Source: Owenia fusiformis (taxonomy: Eukaryota; Annelida; Polychaeta; Sabellida; Oweniidae). From it: a stretch of DNA of 64,000 bases. Of this stretch, positions 10,280 to 20,868 are shown one piece after another. A program made the translations under genes and the position numbers. Position 1 is the first letter of the stretch. The number at the start of each line of letters is the position of its first letter. The notes below the pieces were generated by a model. The model saw only the letters and a program-made list of their open reading frames with translations. It was not told the DNA's origin and did no database searches. Location: NCBI GenBank assembly GCA_903813345.2, contig CAIIXF020000007.1:33322538-33386537 (forward strand), written 5' to 3'.

Positions 10280-10885
10280 ACTTTACTTCCTGCGAAAGCT
10301 ATTTGGATTTTGATATAATAGCTTTCCCACGGAGCATTTGGACAGCTCAATGATTGTGACCTTTGAAATCGAATTAAGTCGATCAGCGGCTTACTTTTGG
10401 TCTCTAACTGTGTCTTACATCAGTATCATCAATCCGTGTAAGTATTAGAGCGCTGAAATACTTCTTTTTCGATCAAGACTTGTAAATTGTTCATCGAGTG
10501 AATGTTTTTTAGACCTATTTCCAATATGGCGGTTTGCTAGGAGCGAGATACGCAACGAACGAAATGAATTTTGAGAATTAGTTAGGTTCGGACAACCTCC
10601 GGAAATGTACGAAAATGTCCGAGCAGAAAATGCCATATTGGAATTCGGCAGTAAAAACATTCACTCGACTAACAAATTACAAGTCTTGATCGAAAAGGAA
10701 GTACCTCAGCACTCCAATACTTGCACAGAAGGATGATAATGATGTATAGCATAGTTAGAGAACAAAAGTAGGCCGCTGATCGACTTAATTCGATTTCAAA
10801 GGTCACAATCGATGAGCTGTCCACTTTTGCGTTTGAGAGCCATAAGTTTCAAAATCTAACATGGCTCTCGAGGTGAGTAACTTTA
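10280..10885. repeat. Foldback repeat, about 600 bp
   Basis: Bases 10330-10515 are an imperfect reverse complement of 10650-10835 (for example CGAATTAAGTCGATCAGCGG and its inverse). The spacer holds AATATGGC and its inverse. No ORF of note. Confidence 0.7.
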
Positions 10886-11062
10886 ACTCTCTTGGGACAG
10901 ATTCTTAAGTTCTATACACAAAGTAATATTTCCAGCAACTTCATATGGACTGAGAAATATCTGAAGGTCGAAGGGTTTTTATAAAAATATATTTCAAAAA
11001 TTCTTGACACGCTGTAAGTCGTAGGTTGCAGGGTCGAAGGGTCGAAGGGTTTTTAGTACATT
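10886..11062. repeat. Dispersed repeat U, copy 2 (inverted relative to 6060)
   Basis: Contains TCTTGACACGCTGTAAGTCG and repeated GGTCGAAGGGTTTTTA; nearly the reverse complement of 6060-6240. Confidence 0.8.
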
Positions 11063-11144
11063 CCGTTGCATCATGTAAATTAACACAAGTCACCTCTCTG
11101 CTAAAGTAACGATAGCTATTTACACATTTAAATCATAGTCAAAA

Positions 11145-11496
11145 CAATTCACGTACCAACATACGAACTATTGAAAATAGAGTAAGATTGATTTGTCATG
11201 TTTTTCAAATCGTCCTACAATGTCATAGGTGTAGCCAGGAGGGGGTGCAATGGTGCGATCGCACCCCCCCATAACCAGTGAAAATATGACCATGATGATA
11301 GAGGAAGAAAAGAGCCTTAAAATGCTTTTTATTTGAAGCTTCTAGCTCAATTTTGAAGGAAGTTATATACATTTTTGTAAATTCAAAACAAATCTTACAC
11401 GTTTTCTAATGATCTAATTATGTTATTTATTCGTATTGAAGTTTGAACCCAGCATGGAGGATTTACTACCCGGTACCCGGTTTTTTCTACAAACCC
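11145..11496. mobile_element. Family F fragment (centre and one arm)
   Basis: Runs from the F loop (CACGTACCAACATACGAAC) through GGTGCGATCGCACC to the arm end CTACAAACCC. The other arm is missing; an LTR relic follows directly. Confidence 0.8.
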
Positions 11497-11975
11497 CAAA
11501 ATTTTGAATTTTTGATTTAGTGCTGTGTACTCGTTATTATACATTTATTACACTTGATTTGTGGTTCACAGGTGAGATCATTAAGATCTTAAATTGTAGC
11601 AACGTTTGCAGTATTCTAGGTATAGTTACAGGGGTGAAATAGCGTCTTCATGTTATCAAATTAAGATTCTGTTGATGTTAATCAGGTAGTCAATCGGGTA
11701 GTTTAAATGGAAGTTTCCCTTTTTAGAACTTACTTCCTGGTTTTGATTCGATTGAATCGAAGTAAAATTAGAGTAAGTAGCGATCAATTACTGTTCTATT
11801 TATTGAGTTCCAATTAAAGTCTTGTTGTGTGATCAATATTAAAACGGGATATGGCGTCAATAACTTGTTATTTAACTTTGAAATCTTGTCCGAAAAGTGA
11901 TGACGTCACCAGGCCTATAAAGTATTTCGCCAATGTAAACTCAAGAGATGAAAGCTATATCGACGAGGACAGAGC
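11497..11975 (+). mobile_element. Diverged LTR relic of the 1314-3931 family
   Basis: Aligns by eye with 1320-1810: shared TTTTGATTCGATTGAATCGA-like, TGTGTGATCAATATT and TGATGACGTCA blocks, then CCTATAAAG in the TATA position. Only the first 480 bp are present and no internal region is attached. Confidence 0.7.
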
Positions 11976-12360
11976 TCCGTTCAATTTCATAATCTATATG
12001 AAGTTGTACTAAATATTTTTGGACTTTGACAATTTTCATAAGAAAAGTCAAAGGTGCAGGTCGAAGGGTTTTCATAACTTTCTTTTTGGCCCGCTTTTTG
12101 GACACCCTGTATGTCGAAGGTGAAGGTCGGAGGTGCAGGTCGAAGGGTTTTTATAACATTCCCATTGGAAATGGACGACATTTGGAGCATATTTTGGAAC
12201 GACCATAACTCTATCAATATAAGACTATGATTATCGAAACTTTGCCAGAGGATCCTACATTGAATGAAGTCCTTGTGTCCCAAATCTCAGAGCAATTTAC
12301 CTCCATTTAAGAAAGATATTGAAGAAATGGAGGGTTGCATTTTTTGGGTCACCCTGAATG
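11976..12360. repeat. Repeat-rich stretch with U-like motifs
   Basis: AGGTGCAGGTCGAAGGGTTTT occurs twice (about 12050 and 12138). The rest is unassigned, and no coding frame is convincing. Confidence 0.45.
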
Positions 12361-12394
12361 TTAAACTATAAGTTTATCATTGTAATAACATGTT

Positions 12395-12525
12395 GGTTTT
12401 AACCGTAACTATGGGTTATGGGTACTATGGGTAACATTATGGGTTATGTACATAAACACCATAAATAACACCAAACATGACCATTATTATGGATAACATT
12501 ATGGGTAATATCCATAACATTTTTT
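12395..12525. repeat. Minisatellite of ATGGGTTATGG / GGGTAACATT words
   Basis: Short imperfect repeats of ACTATGGGTTATGGG and AACATTATGGGT. Confidence 0.6.
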
Positions 12526-13271
12526 CTAAGGGCGATACCAATCCTTTCCTTCAATTTGAGAATAATATAGCCATACTTTGAAGAGATCAGAAAATTAATG
12601 AAAAATTCCATATAAGGCAGCCATTTTGAATTTTACGTTGTGCATTGTAACAGGTTTGAGGTGCGAAGTGTCATCTGCAGGTGGTGGGTTTGTGTGTAAT
12701 GCTTAGCTTTTAGTGCATGCACCTATAGCTTTTCATTCACTCTTTCCTATCTCCTGTTTAACCCCTCAGCTAGCCCATTGGGGTGAAAAGGAATGCAATT
12801 CTGTAAGCCTCTCCCTGCTGAGACAAAGCCTATCCTCAATCAAGACTCCTACTTTGCCTCCTTGTGGTACACAACGGTAACTGCTGCTTTGTGATAGCAA
12901 GCTAAACTTGTAGGGGATCTAGTGGGAGGCAAGCTTGCTGGTCACATTCATGATAAAGAGATTGGAGGAACATGACCCCAAAAGGTCCGACATGCAGGCC
13001 CATTGGGGCATGGACATGACCTGGAGTCCATCAATCACGTAGGTACCTTGCAACCTTAACAGCGGATGAAACCACCCATTTGCCAATCAACAGCATCAGG
13101 GGTTTAACAATCAGGCAGGGAATGTAAGGCTGCATGAGCCTGGATTAGATCATAGTAGCAGTTGCACAGCACTTTCTATGCACCTAGTCTATCCATGTGA
13201 GTTTTTTGTCACTCAGAGCAGACGAGCTTTTTGTGTGCAGCTTAACTAAGACCAACTTGAGGCCTATTATC
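12526..13271. other. No gene recognised
   Basis: About 750 bp with more balanced base composition than its neighbours, but no open frame above 60 codons, no RNA motif and no repeat I could match elsewhere in the window. Confidence 0.4.
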
Positions 13272-13770
13272 CAGGCCTGTCAACTGTCCCGCAATTTGCG
13301 TATTTGTCACGCATTTGCTGAAGAATTTGAAGTCACGCCAGTTATTCTTGCGTGACAGAAAGTGTCACGCAAATACGCATTTTACCTGGTAATTGTCAAG
13401 CAAAATATTTCTGCAGAAAAATTTCTAAAAAAGATCGTCTACACAGCAAAAATACGAAAGCTGAAAAAAAACGTACGCATTTCGTTCGAACTTTTCAAGC
13501 GAATTACGTATATGTCACGCATTCCGTTCGAAATATTTCGTACCTACCCCCCCCCCCCCCCCCCCGTTGATGGATGTTTGAAACGCGAGCGTTGCGAGCG
13601 CGAAAAATTTGAGGTGTTCAAAATTTGGCAAGATGTAATAAAATTTAAACCAAGGTGTTCAAAATTTGGATCAAGGTGTTCAGATTTGGACCAAGGTGTC
13701 CACATTTTGAGGGGAGGTGTTCAACATTTCCAAGTCACTCATGTTAGGTGTTCCCAAGTTGACAGGCCTG
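13272..13770 (+). mobile_element. Family A element, complete (A2, 499 bp)
   Basis: Ends CAGGCCTGTCAACTGTCC and CAAGTTGACAGGCCTG are flanked by perfect 7-bp repeats TATTATC (13265-13271, 13771-13777). Closely similar to A1 along its length. It contains a run of about 20 C at 13547-13565 that may be misassembled. Confidence 0.85.
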
Positions 13771-14156
13771 TATTATCTGACAAGAGCATAAGCATGGTGC
13801 CCTATACTAACCAACCTAAATCGTTCCGGACTTGTCTTTCACTTGTTTTTCACAACCATTTGGATTCATTTTGAAAGGGAATGAGATGAGACATTCATCA
13901 AAATGGCTCAAAAAAGACAATACAATTCAATTATATAGAAAAATACATACACTTACTTCTACCGAAGTCATTCTTTTTCATACCCACTTATCTATTTTGG
14001 CGATCGTGCCATAATAGATCATATTTATCGGCATTAAATAAAAAAAAGTGCCAGAAATATGCTCTCAATCTCCATTAGTGTCATTTAACTTGGCTTATAC
14101 AAAAATCATTTTATAACATGGAACACTATCCACCACATAAAAGATCTTAGGTATCT
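13771..14156. other. No gene seen
   Basis: AT-rich unassigned sequence. Confidence 0.35.
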
Positions 14157-14544
14157 CATACCTGCCAACCTACCGTATTTTTACGGGAATCTACCATAAA
14201 TTTTTCGTTTTTCCGTAAAAATATGACAAACTACCGTAAAAAAATACCATCTTTTTCCCGTAAAAACGCCCGTAAGATTTTTTTTCGAAATCTACCGTAA
14301 ATTTTTTTTTTTTAAACTCGTTTATTCCATGAGAACAGCCGTAAAATCTACCGTAAACTTTTGAAAATCTACCGTAAATTTTCGAAAATCTACCGTTTTT
14401 CTGCTGAAATCAACAGTATTTTTGTTCAAACTACTGTAAAATTTCCTGTTATTGTTGGGAAATGCTGAAAAATGGAAGTCTTCCTGTACTGTCCCTGTAA
14501 TATTTCTTCACCAACCCGAATATAAATAGGTATCGGCAGGTCTG
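14157..14544 (+). mobile_element. Family D element (D1)
   Basis: Starts CATACCTGCCAACCTACCG and ends GGCAGGTCTG, an imperfect inverse. The interior is made of variants of CTACCGTAAAA in both orientations. No target duplication is clear. Confidence 0.65.
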
Positions 14545-15156
14545 TGGTTATCAGATTATTGCGCATTTATCTAAGTAAGCTTGCGTGTAAGCTTGCGTCC
14601 AAACACCAACTACCACTAGCTAGAAAGAATTCGTTCTGCCATGATTTTTGTAGTTAACCAAACCCTTTTGTACACAGATATGAGCGTAGCGCCTATTACG
14701 CAAAATACGCACAGGCGTACCAAATGAATTTGAAAAAAATAAAAATTTGTTAAAATGCATTAATTTATTTGCGAATTTATTGATGCTTCCTACTGTGTCT
14801 GTATTTTTACGATTGTCAACATTTAAAGTTGATAAAAACGATTCCATCAAATAAAGTACTTGAAAAAATATTTCCCGGGGAAGCAAATCGGCCACGCAAT
14901 CAGGCATCCCCGTGTGTGCGTACCGACTCAAAATATTGTTTTAGCGTATGAAATATGCGTAGTTTGATTTGTTAAATCAATTTGTTAACAGTACGATAAA
15001 ATGTTGTATTTTTCATCAGAACACATTATATCAGTAACAAATACATAATTAAAAAATAAAGCATTGAGTTTGGGTTTATTATAAAAGTATTGTGATATCC
15101 GAATCTGAACGATGTCTCAGGGGAAAGGTTTCAGCAAATGCTCATAACAGATTATT
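14545..15156. other. No gene seen; GCGTAC-rich stretch
   Basis: Bases 14680-14960 repeat words such as GCGTAC, ACGCAAAATACGC and GCGTATGAAATATGCG, another possible word-iterated element without clear ends. The 103-codon minus frame here has no recognisable domain. Confidence 0.35.
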
Positions 15157-16696
15157 CAGAGCTGTCAAGTGTCCCGCGAATGGCGGGATTATCCCGCGAA
15201 TTTGATCAAAATTAGGCTAATTCGCGTGTCCCGCAATGTCCCGCAAATGTGGCTTTGACCTCCGCGAATTTCCGAAATTGTTGCAATCCCCTATATTGTG
15301 ATTATCTTATCTTTTATAAGAAGCTAAGTTTTTGCACTTTTGAGGAGTAAAGTTTACCTAATTTTAAGTACCTAGCATGCTGTTGTTTGGTATCAAAATA
15401 AAGGGGAAAGGTTCAACTTTCATTTTAATTATGAAAATAGGGATGTAGGTCACAAATAGTTCCAACGTTGGCTTTTTTACTACCCGTGTGGCCTTCATCT
15501 CAGAACTGAGCAAATATTAGCAAACGCGTCAGTTACAATAAATGGACGCTGATATCTAGAAAGGGTTTGTAGAAAAACACGGGTACCGGGTAGTAAATCG
15601 TCCATGCTGGGTTCAAACTTGGTACCCGGTACCCGGTCAAAAAAACGGGAACCCAAAAAACGAAAAATACGAATATATAACATAATAGATTATGAGAAAA
15701 CGTGTAAGATTTGTTTTGAATTTACAAAAATGTATGTAACATCCTTCAAAATTGAGCTAGAAGCTTCAAATAAAAAGCATATTTTAAGGCTCTTTTCTTA
15801 CTCTATCGTCATGGCCATATTTTCATTGGTTATGGGGGGGGTGCGATCGCACCATCGCACCCTCTCCTGGCTACGCCTATGACATTGTAAGACATAACAA
15901 TTTACAATTCAGTGGACATTTTGTCGAAAATTGGGATATCTTAAATTATGATTAATAATCAAAATCTTACACGTTGTATCATTTAAATTAACACATGTCA
16001 CCTCTCTGCTAAAGCAACGATAGCTATTTACAGGTTTAAATCATAATCAAAACAATTCATGTACCAACATACGAAGTATTGAAAATAGAGTAAGATTGAT
16101 TTGTCTTGTTTTTCAAATCGTCTTACAGTGTCATTGGCGTAGCCAGGAGGGGGTGAGATCGCACCCCTCCCCCCCTTCATTACCAATGGAAATATGACCA
16201 TGATGATAGAGGAAGAAAAGAGCCTTAAAATGCTTTTTATTTGAAGCTTCTAGCTCAATTTTGAAGGAAGTAACATAAATTTTTATAATTCAAAACAAAT
16301 CTTACACGTTTTCTAATGATCTAATTATGTTGTATATTCGTATATTTCGTTTTTTGGGTACCCGTTTTTTTCGACCGGGTACCAAGTTTCAACCAAGCAT
16401 GGAGGATTTACTACCCAGTACCCGGTTTTTTCTACAAACCCTATCTAGAAAAGTAACCTCATTTCCTATAATTTGATGTAGATTAATCGAACCCCTATAT
16501 CCTGATATCATGGGCTTTCAATTGAAAGCCCATTCCTACAGTATATGAATAGGTACATTTTAATATATAACATTATGGGGGTAAGCGTTTCATAGTTGGT
16601 CACGACGCCAGAAGTGCAAAGTATTGTTCCGAATTTTTGAATTTCGTGTTAGATTACGGTACTCACACCTGAAGCATGGTTTTTGTTTTTGATATA
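15157..16696 (+). mobile_element. Family B element, right end missing (B2), with F2
   Basis: Begins CAGAGCTGTCAAGTGTCCCG and follows B1 closely, including F at the same internal site (15563-16441). It then follows B1 again to about 16696, where it breaks off at a TATATA run. The terminal TCCCGCGAAAT array and right end are absent. Confidence 0.8.
15563..16441. mobile_element. Family F element (F2) inside B2
   Basis: Arms GGGTTTGTAGAAAAACACGG and CTACAAACCC. Two GCGATCGC-type centres (near 15842 and 16145, the second reduced) lie in a longer loop. It sits at the same TCTAGA position of B as F1, so the insertion predates spread of the composite. Confidence 0.75.
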
Positions 16697-16881
16697 TATA
16701 TGTCTTTTATTGACTCAATAACCATGTCATGTAAATGACATATCAGTCACTACAGTGTACAAAAAACTACAAACTACAACTACATACTACAAAACTACTT
16801 TACATCAGTTTCACATGTCAGGGTATGATATCAGTGTGGTGTATCCATAATACATGTGTTTTAAAAAATGGAGTGGCTCCA
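16697..16881. other. No gene seen
   Basis: TA-rich start, then an ACTACAAA-rich tract; unassigned. Confidence 0.35.
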
Positions 16882-17030
16882 GGACCGACAATTGTCGGTA
16901 CTGGAGACTGTCCAGGGGTATTTGCTGGGGTACCGACAATTGTCGGCACTCTATCGTCAACTAGTAGTGCCAGATAGAGAACCGCAAGTGGCTGCTACGT
17001 GTTTTTGCTAGAGAGCCGACAATTTCATAA
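16882..17030. repeat. ACCGACAATTGTCGGT palindrome repeat, locus 1
   Basis: Palindromes at about 16885-16900 and 16933-16948 with a half copy near 17013. The same motif is at 24820-24915, often followed by ACTCTAG. Probably ends of an inverted-repeat element. Confidence 0.6.
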
Positions 17031-17074
17031 ATAAATCCACTACTTTTACTTTTAGAAATAACCACATCACTGGT

Positions 17075-17142
17075 AGTCTATAGTGGTTAGCGAGCACGAC
17101 TCGAACACATTCGGTCCCGAGTTCGAATCCCGGCAAGACCTA
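17075..17142 (+). tRNA. tRNA-like sequence, degenerate
   Basis: A-box-like TAGTGGTTAGCG and B-box-like GAGTTCGAATCCC are spaced as in a tRNA and followed by a T run at 17144. Only about four acceptor pairs (GTCT/AGAC) are possible and the anticodon arm is unclear. More likely a SINE head or pseudo-tRNA than a tRNA gene. Confidence 0.45.
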
Positions 17143-17169
17143 CTTTTTTTCTTTTGAGGGGGACATAGT

Positions 17170-17528
17170 CAGGCCTGTCAACTGTCCCGCAATTTGTGTA
17201 TTTGTCACGCATTTGCTGAAGAATTTGAAGTCACGCCAGTTTTTTTTGCGTGACAGAAAATGTCACGCAAATACGCATTTTACCTGGTAATTGTCAAGCA
17301 AAAATATTTCTGTAGAAAAATTTCTAAAAAAAATCGTCTACACAGCAAAAATACGAACACCGGAAAAAATGTACGCATTTCGTTCGGACTATTCACGCGA
17401 ATTACGTATATGTCACGCATTCCGTTCGAAATGTTTCGTACCTACCTGGTTTTTGAAACTTGGGACTTGACACCTGGGGGGTTAACTCTTAATAATTTGG
17501 GTAGGTATGTGCAGCACGAGCAATTTTG
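17170..17528 (+). mobile_element. Family A variant (A4, 359 bp)
   Basis: The A-type left end CAGGCCTGTCAACTGTCCCG is followed after CGTACCTACC by a different right part (GGACTTGACACCTGGGGGG, then GTGCAGCACGAGCAATTTTG). The same structure and length occur inverted at 28655-29013, so this is a defined subfamily. Confidence 0.75.
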
Positions 17529-17874
17529 AGTATGGAATCGTACAGGCATTAACTTGTAGTGAGCCATGATTTATTTCGACAAAAATTGATTCAACTTCCA
17601 TCAAAATTGTCCTACAAACTTCAATTAAAAAACATTTTAAAGCTCTTTTCTTGTTCTATCTAATGGGTCGATATATACAGTTAGGGGAGGGGATGCTTTC
17701 GCCCCCCGTCGCTCTCTACCCTTACTACGCCATGGCACAAGAGAAATATCCCATTTGGAATATATCACTGTTTACTTTGCGTTTGGTAGCTCTCTCATGC
17801 GAGATGGAATCGTGGCCATTAACTAAGGGAGCCAAATGCAACTTCTATCAAAAAGTGTGCTATAAGGTATGAGT
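17529..17874. repeat. F-related fragment
   Basis: CTTCAATTAAAAAACATTTTAAAGCTCTTTTCTT resembles the F arm, and a similar variant is at 24476-24610. The match is partial and no gene is seen. Confidence 0.4.
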
Positions 17875-18245
17875 ACCGTAATCCAACACCAAATTCGAAA
17901 ATTCATAACAATACTTTGCACATATGGCGTTCGTGACCAACTATGAAACGCTTACCCCCCATAGTGTTATATATCAAAATGCACCTGTCCATATAGGGGT
18001 TCGATTGACCTACATCAAATTATAGGGAGTCAGGTTATTTTTTGAGATATCAGCGTCCGTTTATTGTAACTCGCGTTTGCTACCACTTCCTCAATTCTGA
18101 TATGACGGGCAAACGCGTAGTAAACATGCTCACGTTCGGAACTATTTTGACCTACATCGCTATTTTCGTAATTCAAATGAAAGTTGAACTCCTCTTTATT
18201 TTGATACCAAATAGTGGCATACTAGGTACCCTAGAAGCCAACTAT
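17875..18245 (-). mobile_element. Family B relic without F (empty site)
   Basis: Reverse-complement match to the centre of B1: GACCAACTATGAAACGCTTAC, the AGATATCAGCGTCC junction and GATACCAAATAGTGGCATAC. At 18035-18050 the B sequence is continuous where the other copies hold F, giving the pre-insertion state. Both ends are missing. Confidence 0.75.
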
Positions 18246-18337
18246 GGGTAATTATTTAGAACGATACCACAGGTTTTTAAATGGACTATATACCTTTATA
18301 CCTTTTGGCGGATGGATATGGAACCTCATACCATAAG

Positions 18338-18641
18338 TGTAGCACTTTATAGCACTTGTATTTCCATGTATGTACATGCTGTCTGCTTACGTCATTGCTT
18401 TAGTGGCTAAAAGTGTGTCTAAATATATTCTACTTTAGTTCTCTGCTATGCGTCTTAGGATCAACACCTCAGACGCATAGTATAGATTTCATAAATATAT
18501 ATTATCATTGAATCAATAGCAAAAAATAGACTACATTATTCTGTTTAATTTGGGATTAAAGAACACATGATTTACAACAACAAACATGACAATTAATAAT
18601 AAAACAACAAACATCATAAACCTTTTCTACATTTGACGACA
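18338..18641 (+). repeat. 5' LTR, 304 bp
   Basis: Begins TGTAGCACTTTATAGC and ends TTTGACGACA. Same length and sequence by eye as 24167-24470. Contains the inverted pair TGCGTCTTAGG / CAGACGCATAG near 18450-18480. Confidence 0.92.
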
Positions 18642-18799
18642 CTGGAGGCCCTTCTGGGATAGAACCTTGGATTTACTGTTTATCATACAGTTTGCTGTAT
18701 TAACGATAATTACAAGCTTGAATCGTCTGCCTCACTTTTCATATACAGGATATTTGTATTCTTTTATCAACAATCATGGCTGTATCATGCTGATCAATT

Positions 18800-19455
18800 A
18801 TGGGACAAGCTGAACGCTACCAAGGACTACACGTCTCTTTTAAGCTGAGCGCTGCTAAGGACTACACGTCTCATTTAAAGAGCTACATCTCCCCAGCGGT
18901 GTAGGACAAATACAAGAATTCGGAGACAAAATTGAACGGAACACTTGCTGATTGTATAAGATCAGGAGTGAAGAACCTTGATTCTAGGACTGGTATTCAC
19001 GCCTGTGACCCTCGAGACCTACGATGTATTCCGATACGCCTTCGACCCCATCATCTCTGACTACCACAAGAGTGAAGTGAAGCACCATCCTGAGAGACAT
19101 TTGCATTAAGACATCACCCCTTAAGACATTTGTTGATATGGCGGAACTGGTATTCACGCGTGTGACCCTGAGGCCTATGATTTATTCCAAGATACCTTCG
19201 ACCCCATCATCGCTGGCTACCACAAGAAAGAAGTAACGCACCATACTGAGAGACAATTGCATTAAGACATCAACCCTTAAGACATTTGCTGATATGGCGG
19301 AACTGGTATTCACGCCTGTGACCCTGAGGCCTAAGATTTATTCCAAGACGCCTTCGACCCCATCATCGCTGACTACCACAAGAGTGAAGTGAAGCACCAT
19401 CCTGAGAGACATTTGCATTAAGACATCAACCCTTAAGACATTTGCTGATATGGCG
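18800..19455 (+). pseudogene. Captured phosphagen (arginine) kinase N-terminal fragment, broken and partly triplicated
   Basis: Translation in shifting frames gives blocks typical of the arginine-kinase N-terminal domain: LWDKLNATKDYTSLL (from about 18800), LADCIRSGVKNLDSRTGI (18944 on), then ETYDVFRYAFDPIISDYHKS (19014 on). The family moves phosphate between ATP and a guanidino acceptor; GVxNLDS and FDPIIxDYH are strongly conserved. The fragment has an in-frame TAG after SPAV, a frameshift near 19013, a 38-bp duplication at 18808-18885, and three 156-bp tandem copies of its last part. Introns are not evident. It lies inside an LTR retrotransposon, so it is transduced host sequence. The catalytic C-terminal domain is absent. 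Confidence 0.75.
18988..19455 (+). repeat. 156-bp tandem triplication of the kinase fragment
   Basis: Units start at 18988, 19144 and 19300 with ACTGGTATTCACGC and end in GATATGGCGG. The copies differ at several sites. The second keeps an open frame for TGIHACDPEAYDLFQDTF; the third has a stop after DPEA. Confidence 0.85.
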
Positions 19456-20868
19456 GGTAATATGATTTTTGATTTTGTCTGGGCATACATCAATTTTGGT
19501 TTTGAAATTTGCATAATGTTTTTTTTCAATCAATCATTCAATTTATGGTTTTATGCATATATGTAAACATTTAAAGCACAAAGAGATGGCGTCACGATGA
19601 TATAATGCATTAATTTTCTATGGGACTGGTTGCCACATTTGTTGTGTGAGGGGAGGATACACTTTTGCGCAATTGCAGTTATTTTCAAAGACAATCAGTT
19701 CTTTGGTTTTTCAATAATGCCCAGAGCAGGTTCAGATTGCAGATGTCATATTAATTGTTTTGTTGGTTACTCTGTTGATTACATATTTGGATATGTTAGG
19801 TCAGCACTTTTTTGATACAATGGTAATATATATGTAAAGGTCAATGAAATTCAGTCATTTGAAGTTATTGTAGTTTTTTATTGCTTTACAGATTTATGTC
19901 TATTAATGTTGTTTTAGAAATTAATCAATCATGACTCTTTCAAAGTTCTACATATCGCTTTGGTTTGGTGAATTGCCAATGAAACATGTCAGAGATATTA
20001 TACTTTATTGGACCAGAAATAGCCCCATGAGCTGAACACTTTTTACATGTTCATGGGCGTGTTTGACCATAAATGCTCCTATTTTCTTTTGGATATTTGA
20101 AACATTGAGATCTATTGCAAGCTATTCGGAAAGGTCTACTTGTTATAATGAGATATTTTGCTAGTTGTTACCGAAGTATTATAGCTAGTATTTGCAAGAT
20201 TTAATAATAAGTTGAATAATCCAATCAAACAAGGGCTTGTTGCTAGACACAAATATATCCAGACAAGTGTGAATAACAGTTTTGGTATTCTACGCTAAAG
20301 GCCATAATGCCGCAAACAGCTTGGAATGCAGTTAACTTTGAAGTGGGTGTGAAAACTTGAGATGGTTCTTCTCTGCATAATGGGAAAACAGATAGTTGAG
20401 AGAGTTATTTATTACTTGTTTTCTTATTTTTAGTCTTTTAATAGTGCTCGTTTCTATCATTTGAGCTTACAGCAAGAGATTATTGCCTATACTTTGGCAT
20501 ACTTGAAGAATGACTTATACTTAGTTCTGTTGCAGCCTTGATGGTTAGCTATTCGTAAAGGTTAGCTATGTTGGCATTTCTCAGATATCTTTAGAGCTAT
20601 AACTTATCTTATCTTGAACTTAAGTCTAAAGCCTTAAAGTCGAAATATTTGGCCGTGCAAGTGAGTGGTATGAATAATCTTCAAATATATTTCAGTATAA
20701 GGAGATACACATGTACACATTTGATTATCACTTTTCTTGGATGATATTGGGGATGGATTCAAAAGTTCATGATCAAATGGCATCAATATTTGCAAAATAA
20801 AGGCAGGAAATGTATAGCTAGTTTTCCATAAATAAGAGTGTAGATCTCAATTTTATTTTCATATTAAA
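19456..20868. other. Interior of LTR element, no gene recognised
   Basis: AT-rich. Near 19850-19905 a segment with TTATTGCTTTACAGATTTAT resembles the start of the 846-bp duplicated unit, so an older, diverged partial copy is likely. A 61-codon frame at 19630 has no known domain. Confidence 0.45.

Noticed and set aside
13362-13874. 170-codon frame in a family A element, with similar frames at 7605, 9046, 17260 and 28653
   Set aside because: The recurrence comes from family A repeat copies, not from a gene family. The frames shift and break between copies and follow the iterated word.
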